Shown here: piece after piece, positions 23,856-32,040 of the stretch | How positions within the stretch are numbered: the first letter of the stretch is position 1 | How the letters are laid out: every line of letters begins with the position of its first letter | NCBI GenBank assembly: GCA_031459615.1 | Contig: JAVKIE010000006.1 | Location: forward strand, 136,259 to 200,258 | Direction: 5' to 3' | Length of the DNA: 64,000 nt | Source: Calidihabitans tengchongensis | GTDB lineage: Bacteria; Sysuimicrobiota; Sysuimicrobiia; Sysuimicrobiales; Kaftiobacteriaceae | Program-made: the position numbers and the translations under genes | Notes under the pieces: model-generated | Told to the model about the DNA's origin: nothing | Database searches by the model: none | Seen by the model: the letters and a program-made list of their open reading frames with translations, nothing else

Positions 23856-25046
23856 TCACACCGCCACCAGCAGGCCCGTGAGGTACATGACGAGCAGGCC
23901 GGCGACGAACCCGGCGACCTGGTAGCCGGCGGACGCGCGCCCGCCGCCCATCAGCCGGATGATCTCATACACCACCTGGAAGATGGCGCCCGCTCCCACG
24001 GCCAGGAACAGGGTGCCCAGGACCGGCGAGTAGGCCAGGCCGCCCACCCACGCCCCCGCGATGGTGGGGGCTCCGGCCAGGGCGCCCCACCACGCGAGGG
24101 TGCGCAGGCGCAGGGGATCCCGGGAGACCGGGGCCACGATGGCCAGCCCCTCGGTGGTGTTGTGGACGGCGAACCCCAGGATCAGAAACGTGCCCAGCGC
24201 GACCTTGCCGGCGCCGTACGCCGCGCCGATCGCCAGCCCCTCGCCCAGGTTGTGCAGGCCGATTCCCAGGGCGACGAAGGTGGCCAGGGCCAGCCGACGG
24301 GAGAGCCCCTCCCCCGCCACCCGCCGCCCCACCGCCGCCAGGATCACCGCCGCCCCCACCACCCCCAGCAGGACCAGCCCGACGCCCTGGAAGGCGGACG
24401 GCACGGACGCGGCCAGGTCCAGGGCTTCGGCGACGGCGTCCGCGCCCAGGAACAGCAGCAATCCGGCGGTCAGGCTCAGGAAGAACCCCATCCAGCGCTC
24501 GGGCAGTTCCCGCAGAAACGGCAGCCACAGCAGCCCCAGGGCCACCGGGACCACCCCCACGTAGGTCCCCAGGAGGGTGAAGGTGGTCAGGTAGCGGGCG
24601 TCGGGCGTGGGGGTGGGGGTGGCGACCTCGATGGTGCGCTCGAAGACCACGCCCGTGGAGCTCAGCACCCGCAGGCGGTGACTCTCGCCCTCCACCCACG
24701 GATAGGCGAGGGTGACGGTGGCGCGCCCCAGCCGCGGGATGGTGGCATCCGGCGAGATGGTGAACTGCCAGTAGGCCTCGTCCACCAGGGCCTGGCTGAC
24801 GGTGACAGGCTGGGGGCCGCTGTTGACCAGGTGGATCACGATGGTCCCCGGCCGCAGGACCACTCGCTCGATGGCCAACTCCTCCACCGGCGGCACGGCG
24901 GTCTGAAACACCCCCCGCACGCCCACCCGCAGGAACACCCCCACCAGGACGGCCAGCAGGACCAGGGGCAGGATGCCCCACGCCCACCGCCGCAGCGCCC
25001 GCCCTCCGGCCGCCGGCTCCGGGGGGCGGTCCTCAGACGTCGCCAT
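23856..25046 (-). CDS. ZIP-family metal transporter with N-terminal extracytoplasmic domain
   Basis: A 396-residue protein. One helix (residues 20-43) is followed by about 110 residues of beta-rich sequence outside the membrane (VVLRPGTIVIHLVNSGPQPV, SPDATIPRLGRATVTL) and then eight ZIP helices. The transport site is visible as HNLGEGLAIG near residue 257 and HNTTEGLAIV near 288. ZIP proteins import Zn2+, Fe2+ or Mn2+. The extra domain is unusual. Its start overlaps the oxidase gene by 14 nt, and a DtxR-type gene follows, so metal supply is regulated together with the oxidase. Confidence 0.88.
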   Translation of the reverse strand: MATSEDRPPEPAAGGRALRRWAWGILPLVLLAVLVGVFLRVGVRGVFQTAVPPVEELAIERVVLRPGTIVIHLVNSGPQPVTVSQALVDEAYWQFTISPDATIPRLGRATVTLAYPWVEGESHRLRVLSSTGVVFERTIEVATPTPTPDARYLTTFTLLGTYVGVVPVALGLLWLPFLRELPERWMGFFLSLTAGLLLFLGADAVAEALDLAASVPSAFQGVGLVLLGVVGAAVILAAVGRRVAGEGLSRRLALATFVALGIGLHNLGEGLAIGAAYGAGKVALGTFLILGFAVHNTTEGLAIVAPVSRDPLRLRTLAWWGALAGAPTIAGAWVGGLAYSPVLGTLFLAVGAGAIFQVVYEIIRLMGGGRASAGYQVAGFVAGLLVMYLTGLLVAV

Positions 25047-26112
25047 CGGTCACCTCGAACATCCCCATCCACCCCAGCTCGGTGAACTCGCTCTGGTGGG
25101 CGTGGAACATGTACCGGCCGGGGTAGGGAAAGCGCAGTTCCAGGATGGCCCGCTCGGCCTGGCAGAGCATGATGGTGTCGGTGTACTCGGCGGTGGTCAG
25201 CGACGTGCCCGTCCGGTACACGTGGAAGAAGTTGCCGTGGATGTGGATGGAGTTGATGGGGTCGAACTCGGTCATGTTCACCAGGTAGATGCGGACCAGC
25301 TCGCCGCGGCGCACCCGGATCGGGTGACGGGCGTAGTAGAAGGCCACCGTGTTGGCGGCGTACACCTCGTTCTCGCCGTCGAAGTTGGTGTCAAAGGCAT
25401 TCATCACCATGACCAGCTCCCGGGCCGGAGGCCGCCCCTGCCGGGGGTCCACGATGAACACGCCGTACAGCCCTTTGTGGATGTGGCGCTTCAGCGGCAG
25501 GGCGTGGCAGTGGTACAGGTGCAGGCCGAAGGGGATGGCGTCGAACTCGTAGGTGAAGGAGCCGCCGGGGCGGATCTCCCCCGGCCCGACGCCGGGCACC
25601 CCGTCCATCTCGGCGGTGTGAATGCCGTGGAAGTGCATGGTGTGGGGGTGGGTGCCGGCGTTGATGAAGTGCACCCGCACCCGGTCCCCCTCGGTGGCGC
25701 GCAGGGTGGGGCCGGGCACGGTGCCGTTGAACGTCCAGGCGGGGAACAGCAGCCCCGGGGCGATCTCGATCTCGCGGTCGTAGGCGACGATCTTGAACTC
25801 CCGCAGGACCCGACCGTCGGGCAGGCGCCGGACGACGCCCCGGTCCCAGGTGGTGAGGAACGCCAACGGGTCAAAGCCTACCCGACGGAGGTTCACCTCT
25901 CCCACCGTCAGGTTGGCGTGGGGGTGTCCGAGGGAATGTCCCTCCGAGCCCGGCGCGGCCACCGCCCGCAGCGCCGGGGCCAGGGAGGCTGCTGCCATCC
26001 CGCCCAGGGCGCCCAGCCCCGCCCGCAACAGGTTCCGCCGTCCGGGGTCGGGCCCGCCGGAACGGCGCCGGGGGCGTCGAGCCAGAAGATTGACCAGGGC
26101 CTGCATCCCCAT
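25033..26112 (-). CDS. Two-domain multicopper oxidase, Tat-exported
   Basis: A 359-residue secreted oxidase. The twin-arginine signal RRNLLRAGLGALGG lies near residue 25. All four His-X-His motifs of a trinuclear copper site are present: HFH (about 156), HCH (about 199), HIH (about 288) and HAH (about 335). The type 1 copper Cys is in the first domain, and the axial position is Leu (KGLYG) where nitrite reductases have Met. A laccase-like metal oxidase is therefore more likely than a nitrite reductase. The ATG at 26112 is used; the ATG at 26106 is an alternative. It heads the ZIP/DtxR operon, which suggests oxidation of Fe2+ or Mn2+. Confidence 0.88.
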   Translation of the reverse strand: MGMQALVNLLARRPRRRSGGPDPGRRNLLRAGLGALGGMAAASLAPALRAVAAPGSEGHSLGHPHANLTVGEVNLRRVGFDPLAFLTTWDRGVVRRLPDGRVLREFKIVAYDREIEIAPGLLFPAWTFNGTVPGPTLRATEGDRVRVHFINAGTHPHTMHFHGIHTAEMDGVPGVGPGEIRPGGSFTYEFDAIPFGLHLYHCHALPLKRHIHKGLYGVFIVDPRQGRPPARELVMVMNAFDTNFDGENEVYAANTVAFYYARHPIRVRRGELVRIYLVNMTEFDPINSIHIHGNFFHVYRTGTSLTTAEYTDTIMLCQAERAILELRFPYPGRYMFHAHQSEFTELGWMGMFEVTDGDV

Positions 26113-26130
26113 GGGGGAAAGAAATGCTCC

Positions 26131-26161
26131 TTTAGGCTCGCCTAATTTAGGTTTGCCTAAA
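26131..26161. promoter_or_regulatory. Two tandem DtxR-type operator boxes
   Basis: Two 16-bp palindromes of the form TTTAGG-N4-CCTAA(A/T) stand at 26131-26146 and 26146-26161, sharing one base. Their half-site TTAGG resembles the DtxR/IdeR iron box. They lie just downstream of the -10 of the oxidase promoter, so a bound repressor would block transcription. The regulator encoded at the end of the operon is the obvious ligand. Confidence 0.8.
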
Positions 26162-26188
26162 TCATACCGGCCTGGGGACGCCTGTCAA
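26161..26188 (-). promoter_or_regulatory. Sigma-70 promoter of the oxidase-ZIP-dtxR operon
   Basis: Minus strand TTGACA (26188-26183), a 16-bp spacer and TATGAT (26166-26161). The -35 is inside the last codons of the CDF gene and the -10 touches the second operator. Confidence 0.8.
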
Positions 26189-27106
26189 GCCCGCCTGCGG
26201 GGCGCAGCGGGAGCAGGCCGGCGCGCAGGGCTCCACGTGGATGGTGATGTCGGTGCCGGGCAGGACCTCGCGGATGTGCTCTTCCAGGTGGTCACACAGG
26301 GCGTGGGCCTGGCCCACGGACATGCTCCGGTGCAGGACCAGGTGCAGGTCGATGAACCGGTCGGAGCCGACCCGGCGGGCCCGCAGCGCGTGGTAGTCCA
26401 CGATCTGCTCCCGGTGGGCGTCCAAGACCTGGCGGATCGCTTCCTCTTCGTGGGGAGGCAGACTGCTGTCCATCAGCCCGCCCACGGCCTGGCGCGTCAC
26501 CGCCGCGCCCATGCGCAGCACGTGCAGGCCCACCGCGCCGCCCACCACCGGGTCCAACCACTGGCGCCCGGTCAGCCACACCAGACCCAGCCCTGCCAGC
26601 ACCGCCAGCGAGGTGAGCACGTCGGCCTGGAGGTGGCGGGCGTCGGCTTCGAGCGCCATGGAGCCCGCCTCCCGGGAGATGCGCAGCAGGAAGCGGGCCA
26701 CCAGGTAGTTGGCCGCCGTGGCCACCCCCACGATGGCGGCGCCCGCATCCAGCCACTGCAGCGGCACGGGGTGAAGCAGCCGGCGCACGGCGGTCACGAC
26801 GATCCACGCCCCCGCGGCACAGATGAGCACGCCCTCGGTGGCCCCGCTGATGTACTCGGCCTTCCCGTGGCCGTACTGGTGGCCGGCGTCGGGCGGCCGC
26901 ACCGCCACCACGAGGCTGACCAGGGCCACGTTGGCGGCCACCACGTTCACCACGGACTCGGCGGCGTCCGACAGGATGGCCACCGACCCGGTGAGCAGGT
27001 AGGCGGCGCCCTTGAAGGCGAGGATGCCCACGCTGGCGGCCGCCGCCACCACCGCGGCCCGCACCTTGGGGACCCGCAGGGCCTGCCGGGGATCGGATGC
27101 CGCCAT
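26162..27106 (-). CDS. Cation diffusion facilitator (CDF) metal efflux transporter
   Basis: A 314-residue CDF protein. Six helices cover about residues 15-210, with metal-site segments SDAAESVVNVVAANVAL (helix 2) and HLQADVLTSLAV (helix 5) and the H-Y-G-H-G-K-A-E loop GHQYGHGKAEYISG. The C-terminal cytoplasmic domain has the usual DLHLVLHRSMSVGQAH stretch and ends in a Cys-rich tail (CAPACSRCAP). Such proteins export Zn2+, Fe2+ or Mn2+. The ATG at 27106 is preferred because a TAGACT lies 8 nt upstream. It probably balances the ZIP importer downstream. Confidence 0.92.
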   Translation of the reverse strand: MAASDPRQALRVPKVRAAVVAAAASVGILAFKGAAYLLTGSVAILSDAAESVVNVVAANVALVSLVVAVRPPDAGHQYGHGKAEYISGATEGVLICAAGAWIVVTAVRRLLHPVPLQWLDAGAAIVGVATAANYLVARFLLRISREAGSMALEADARHLQADVLTSLAVLAGLGLVWLTGRQWLDPVVGGAVGLHVLRMGAAVTRQAVGGLMDSSLPPHEEEAIRQVLDAHREQIVDYHALRARRVGSDRFIDLHLVLHRSMSVGQAHALCDHLEEHIREVLPGTDITIHVEPCAPACSRCAPQAGLTGVPRPV

Positions 27107-27114
27107 CGGGGTCG

Positions 27115-27120
27115 AGTCTA
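27115..27120 (-). promoter_or_regulatory. -10 element (TAGACT), probable leaderless start of CDF gene
   Basis: TAGACT on the minus strand lies 8 nt before the ATG at 27106, with no ribosome site between. No -35 is clear. Confidence 0.35.
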
Positions 27121-27197
27121 CCACACGCTCCCGCACCCGGGGGCGAGGAACCCCGCGGGCCGACTGCGAACCTAGGTACAGGGCGCGGTGCCTGCCC

Positions 27198-29543
27198 ATG
27201 CGACGCCTGGTCGCGGCCCTCGTGATCCTCCTGCTGGTGGCGCTGGTGGCTGCCGCCGCCGCGGGCGTCTACACTGTCCGCCGGGCCTTCCCCCAGGACC
27301 GCGGAACCCTCCGGGTCCCAGGGCTGCGCGCGCCGGTGGAGGTGGTGCGGGACCGCTGGGGCATCCCTCACATCACCGCCGAGAACGCCCACGATCTGTT
27401 CTTCGCCCAGGGCTACGTGCACGCCCAGGACCGGCTGTGGCAGATGGAACTGCATCGCCGCACCGCGTCCGGGCGCCTGTCGGAGCTGTTCGGGGCCGTC
27501 ACCCTCGATACCGACCGCTTCCTGCGCACCGTGGGCCTGCGCCGGGCCGCCCAGGACGAGCTGGCCATCCAGGACCCCGAGACCGCCGCGGCGCTGGACG
27601 CCTACGCCCGGGGGGTCAACGCGTTCGTGGAAACCCACCGCGGCCGGCTGCCGCTCGAGTTCGCCCTCCTGCGGACCGCCCCGGAGCCGTGGACGCCGGT
27701 GGACAGCCTGGCCTTCGCCAAGCTGATGGCCTGGGTCCTGGGAGGCAACTGGCAGGCCGAACTGCTGCGCGCCCACCTGATCGCCCGCTTCGGGGAGGAC
27801 GGGGCCCGGACCCTGATGCCGCCTTACCAGGCCGACATGCCCCTCATCGTCCCTCCCGACGCCGTGGGCGCCTACCGTGCGCTGGACCCCGCCGCGGTGG
27901 CGAGGCTGCTGGCGGCGGCCGCGGTCGTGCCGGCGGTGGGCAGCAACAACTGGGCCGTGGCCCCCTCCCGCACCGCTACGGGAGCACCGCTGCTGGCCAA
28001 CGATCCCCACCTGGAGATCGCCATGCCCTCGGTGTGGTATGAGATGCACCTGACCGGGGGCGGGTTCAACGTCGTCGGGGCCACCTTCCCGGGCGTGCCG
28101 GGGGTCGTCATCGGCCACAACGAAGAGATCGCCTGGGGGGTCACCAACGCCGGGCCGGACGTGCAGGACCTCTACCTGGAGCGGCTGGATCCCTCCGACC
28201 CGTCCCGCTACCTGTTCCGGGACGCCTGGGAGCCGGTGCGGGTGGTGCGGGAGGAGATCCGGGTGCGGGGGCGGCCGCAGCCGGAGGTCCTGCTGGTGCG
28301 GATCACGCGCCACGGGCCGCTGCTGAACTCGGTGGTGGAGGGGCTGGGCGCGTTCGTGGCCCTGCGGTGGATGGCGCTCCAGCCGGGGCGCATCGCGGGA
28401 TCGGTGCTGCGGCTGGACCGCGCCCGCACCTGGGAGGAGTTCCGCGACGCGCTGCGGTGGTGGTCGGAACCCGCCCAGAACTTCGTCTACGCCGACCGCG
28501 GAGGCACCATCGGCTACCAGCTGCCCGGGCGCATCCCGGTGCGCGCCCGCGGGCGGGGCATGGTCCCAGTGCCCGGGTGGACTGGCGAGTACGAATGGAC
28601 CGGCCAGATCCCCTTCGACCGCCTGCCTTTCGTGCGCAACCCGGCGCGGGGCTACATCGTCACCGCCAACAACCGCATCGTCCCCGAGACCTACCCGTAC
28701 TTCCTGGCCGCCGAGTGGGATCCGGGCTTCAGGGCCCGGCGCATCGAGGACCTGCTGGCCGCCTCCGGGCGGGCCACGGTGGACCAGATGGCGTCCATCC
28801 AGCAGGACGTCCTCTCCCTGCCGGGCCAGCAGACGGTCCGGGCCCTGCGGGACGTCCAGGTGTCCGACGAGCGGGCGCGGGCGCTGCTGGCCGAGCTGCG
28901 GCGGTGGGATGGGGCACTCCGCCCCGACAGCCGCGCGGCGGCCGTCTACGAGGCCTTCCGGGTCTCCCTGCTGCCGGTGCTCTTCGAGGACCTGCTGGGC
29001 CGCGACCTGTACCGCCGCTACCTGGACCACGCCGACGCCTGGCAGGTGGCCCTGCTGAACCTGCTGGCGCAGCCGCGCTCGCCCTGGTGGGGGCCCGCCG
29101 GCCGGGACGCGGCCATCGAGCAGGCCCTGCTCCGCGCCCACGACCTGCTGGTCAGCCGCCTGGGGCCCGACGCCGGCCGGTGGACCTGGGGGCGGCTTCA
29201 CCGCACCGTCTTCGTGCACCCCCTGGGACGGGTGCGGGCCCTGGCGTGGATCTTCAACGCCGCCGCGCCCCCGGTGGGAGGCGACGCCTTCACCGTCAAC
29301 AACGCCGGCTTCGACCTGTCCACCTTCGACCAGGTGGTGGTGGCCTCATACCGGCAGGTGCTGGACCTGGCCGACTGGGACCGCTCCATCGCGGTCCACA
29401 CCACCGGCCAGAGCGGGCTGCCGTTTCACCGGCACTACCGGGATTTCATCCCCCTGTGGGCGGCCGGCCGCTACCACCCGCTGGCGTTCTCCCCGGCGCG
29501 CATCCGCCAGGAGGAGGCCGCCCGGCTGCGCCTGGTCCCCTGA
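27198..29543 (+). CDS. Penicillin acylase-family N-terminal nucleophile amidase
   Basis: A 781-residue secreted Ntn hydrolase. Residues 1-28 form a signal or anchor helix. The alpha part is followed by the autocatalytic cleavage site, where Ser249 in VGSNNWAVAPSRT becomes the N-terminal nucleophile of the beta chain. Other family blocks are LLANDPHLEIAMPSVWYE, VIGHNEEIAWGVTNAGPD and VTANNRIVP. The family hydrolyses penicillin G, acyl-homoserine lactones and other amides, so the natural substrate is open. It is transcribed on its own, divergent from the CDF gene. Confidence 0.93.
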   Translation: MRRLVAALVILLLVALVAAAAAGVYTVRRAFPQDRGTLRVPGLRAPVEVVRDRWGIPHITAENAHDLFFAQGYVHAQDRLWQMELHRRTASGRLSELFGAVTLDTDRFLRTVGLRRAAQDELAIQDPETAAALDAYARGVNAFVETHRGRLPLEFALLRTAPEPWTPVDSLAFAKLMAWVLGGNWQAELLRAHLIARFGEDGARTLMPPYQADMPLIVPPDAVGAYRALDPAAVARLLAAAAVVPAVGSNNWAVAPSRTATGAPLLANDPHLEIAMPSVWYEMHLTGGGFNVVGATFPGVPGVVIGHNEEIAWGVTNAGPDVQDLYLERLDPSDPSRYLFRDAWEPVRVVREEIRVRGRPQPEVLLVRITRHGPLLNSVVEGLGAFVALRWMALQPGRIAGSVLRLDRARTWEEFRDALRWWSEPAQNFVYADRGGTIGYQLPGRIPVRARGRGMVPVPGWTGEYEWTGQIPFDRLPFVRNPARGYIVTANNRIVPETYPYFLAAEWDPGFRARRIEDLLAASGRATVDQMASIQQDVLSLPGQQTVRALRDVQVSDERARALLAELRRWDGALRPDSRAAAVYEAFRVSLLPVLFEDLLGRDLYRRYLDHADAWQVALLNLLAQPRSPWWGPAGRDAAIEQALLRAHDLLVSRLGPDAGRWTWGRLHRTVFVHPLGRVRALAWIFNAAAPPVGGDAFTVNNAGFDLSTFDQVVVASYRQVLDLADWDRSIAVHTTGQSGLPFHRHYRDFIPLWAAGRYHPLAFSPARIRQEEAARLRLVP

Positions 29544-29616
29544 GGGACGGGAAGCCTTGCCGGCGCCGGAGGGAGGGAGTACAGTGGAAGTGCCGTTTCC
29601 CCTGCGAGGAGCGCCT

Positions 29617-32007
29617 GTGAGCGCACGGCTCCGACGGGCCGCGGTGCTGGGCGCCGGCGTGATGGGCAGCGCCATCGCCGCCCACCTGGCCAATGCCGGC
29701 GTGCCGGTCCTGCTGCTGGACATCGTCCCCCCCGACCTCACCGACGACGAGCGCCGGCAGGGGCTGACCCTGCAGGACGCGCCGGTCCGCAACCGTCTGG
29801 CCGCCGCCGGGCTGCAGCGTGCCCTGCAAGCCCAGCCGCCGGCGTTCTTCACCCCCGCCCGCGCCCGGCTGGTGGAGGTGGGCAACCTGGAAGACCACCT
29901 CGCCCGCATCGCCGAGGCCGACTGGGTCATCGAGGCGGTGGTGGAGGACCTGGCGGTCAAGCAGCAGCTGCTGGAGAGGGTGGAAGCGCACTGGAAGCCC
30001 GGCACGGTGGTGAGCACCAACACCAGCGGGCTGCCGGTGCACCAGATCGCCGCCGGCCGCTCGCCGGCGTTCCGCCGCCACTTCCTGGGCACGCACTTCT
30101 TCAACCCGCCCCGCTACCTCAAGTTGCTGGAGGTCATCCCTCTCGCCGATACCGACCCCGAGGTGGTGGCCCGGGTCAGCGCGTGGGGCGAGCGGATCCT
30201 GGGCAAGGGAGTCGTCTACGCCCACGACCGCCCCAACTTCATCGCCAACCGCATCGGGACATACGGGTTCCTGCTGACGGTGCGGCTGATGCTGGAGCTG
30301 GGGCTCACCGTGGAAGAGGTGGACGAGCTCACCGGTCCGGTTCTGGGACGCCCGCGCAGCGCCACATTCCGCACCACGGACCTGGTGGGCCTGGACACGG
30401 CGGTGGCGGTGGCCCACAACGCCTATCGCAACCTCACCGACGACGACGAGCGGGACGTCTTCCAGGTCCCCGACCTGCTCCAGGAGATGGTGCGCCGGCG
30501 GTGGCTGGGCGAGAAGACCGGCGGCGGGTTTTACCGGCGCGTGGACGGGGAGATCCAGGCGCTGGACTGGACCACCATGGAGTACCGGCCCCGCCGCCGG
30601 GCGACGCTCCCGGTGGTGGAGACCGCCCGGCTCATCGAGGACCCCGCCCGCCGCCTGCGCACCCTCCTGGCGGACACGGGCAGGGCCGGCCAGTTCCTGT
30701 GGCGCCTGGTCAGCGGCGTCCTGGTGTACGCGGCCAAGCGGGTGCCCGAGGTGGCCCCCGACGTGGTCAACGTGGATCGGGCGATGCGCTGGGGATTTGC
30801 CTGGGAACACGGGCCATTTGAGACGTGGGACCTGCTGGGGGTGGACGAGACGGTGCGCCGCCTGGAGGCCGACGGCCGCCCCATCCCCGCCCTGGTGCGG
30901 GCCGTGCTGGAGGCCGACGGTCGCTTCTACCGCCGCCGGAACGGGGTCAGCGAGTACTTTGACGCCTCGGCGGGCGCGTACCGCCCTGTGCCCGAGCCGC
31001 CCGGGCTGATCGTCCTCGCCCGGACGCGGGAGCAGGGGCGGGTGGTGGACAGCACCCCCGGCGCCAGCCTGATCGACCTGGGGGATGGCATCGCGTGCCT
31101 GGAGTTCCACTCCAAACTCAACACCATCGGCGAGGACACCCTGCGGATGCTGTTCCGCGCCCTGGACGAGGTGGACCGCCGCTTCGAGGGCCTGGTGATC
31201 GGCAACCAGGGCCGGGACTTCTCCGCCGGCGCCAACCTCATGCTGCTGCTCCTGCTGGCCCAGGAGGGCAACTGGGAAGACCTGGAGCTTGCGGTGCGCC
31301 AGTTCCAGCGCGCCACCCGCGCCCTGCGCTACAGCCCCCGGCCCGTGGTGGCCGCGCCCTTCGGCCGCACCCTGGCCGGCGGGTGCGAGGTGTGCCTGCC
31401 GTGCGCGCGGGTGCAGGCGGCGGCGGAGACCTACATGGGCCTGGTGGAGACGGGGGTGGGGCTGATCCCCGCCGGCGGGGGCACCACCGAGATGGTGCGC
31501 CGGACGATGGCCCGCCTGCCCGACGACGTCCGGGCCGATCCCCTGCCGCTGCTGCGGTGGGCGTTTGAAACCGTGGCCCGGGCCCGGGTGTCCACCTCCG
31601 CCGAGGAGGCCCGCCAGCTGGGCTTCCTGCGGGAGTGCGACGGCATCACCATGAACGCCGACCACCTCCTCGCCGACGCCAAGGAGGTGTGCCTGACCCT
31701 GGCCCGCACCGGCTACCGGCCGCCGCTGCCCCAGCCGATCCGCGTGGCCGGCGAGGCCGGCCTGGCCGCCCTGGAGGCCGGCCTGTACCTGATGCGCTCG
31801 GGCGGCCACATCACCGAGTACGACGAGGTGGTGGGCCGGCGGCTGGCCTTCGTGATGTGCGGCGGGCGCGTGCCGGCGGGGACCGAGGTCAGCGAGGAGT
31901 ACCTGCTGGACCTGGAGCGGGAGGCGTTTCTCAGCCTCCTGGGCCAGCCCAAGACCCAGGAGCGGATCCGGCACATGCTGGAGACCGGCAGGCCGCTGAG
32001 GAACTGA
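29617..32007 (+). CDS. fadN: 3-hydroxyacyl-CoA dehydrogenase / enoyl-CoA hydratase, FadN-type
   Basis: A 796-residue multifunctional beta-oxidation enzyme. The N-terminal NAD-binding domain starts with AAVLGAGVMGSAIAAHLANAG, followed by the dehydrogenase C-domains (NFIANRIGTYGF, KTGGGFY near residue 308) and a crotonase-type domain from about residue 490 (GDGIACLEFHSKLNTIG, NQGRDFSAGANL, GLVETGVGLIPAGGG). GTG at 29617 has AGGAG 5 nt upstream; a longer frame back to 29557 has no good start. The order fadN-fadA-fadE is that of the Bacillus operon, and the reactions follow in sequence. Confidence 0.93.
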   Translation: MSARLRRAAVLGAGVMGSAIAAHLANAGVPVLLLDIVPPDLTDDERRQGLTLQDAPVRNRLAAAGLQRALQAQPPAFFTPARARLVEVGNLEDHLARIAEADWVIEAVVEDLAVKQQLLERVEAHWKPGTVVSTNTSGLPVHQIAAGRSPAFRRHFLGTHFFNPPRYLKLLEVIPLADTDPEVVARVSAWGERILGKGVVYAHDRPNFIANRIGTYGFLLTVRLMLELGLTVEEVDELTGPVLGRPRSATFRTTDLVGLDTAVAVAHNAYRNLTDDDERDVFQVPDLLQEMVRRRWLGEKTGGGFYRRVDGEIQALDWTTMEYRPRRRATLPVVETARLIEDPARRLRTLLADTGRAGQFLWRLVSGVLVYAAKRVPEVAPDVVNVDRAMRWGFAWEHGPFETWDLLGVDETVRRLEADGRPIPALVRAVLEADGRFYRRRNGVSEYFDASAGAYRPVPEPPGLIVLARTREQGRVVDSTPGASLIDLGDGIACLEFHSKLNTIGEDTLRMLFRALDEVDRRFEGLVIGNQGRDFSAGANLMLLLLLAQEGNWEDLELAVRQFQRATRALRYSPRPVVAAPFGRTLAGGCEVCLPCARVQAAAETYMGLVETGVGLIPAGGGTTEMVRRTMARLPDDVRADPLPLLRWAFETVARARVSTSAEEARQLGFLRECDGITMNADHLLADAKEVCLTLARTGYRPPLPQPIRVAGEAGLAALEAGLYLMRSGGHITEYDEVVGRRLAFVMCGGRVPAGTEVSEEYLLDLEREAFLSLLGQPKTQERIRHMLETGRPLRN

Positions 32008-32040
32008 GGGACACCGAGAAGGGATCGGGAGGCGCGCGCC

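Noticed and set aside
25033..26112. Copper nitrite reductase (NirK)
   Set aside because: Four His-X-His motifs and the axial Leu fit a laccase-type trinuclear oxidase better.
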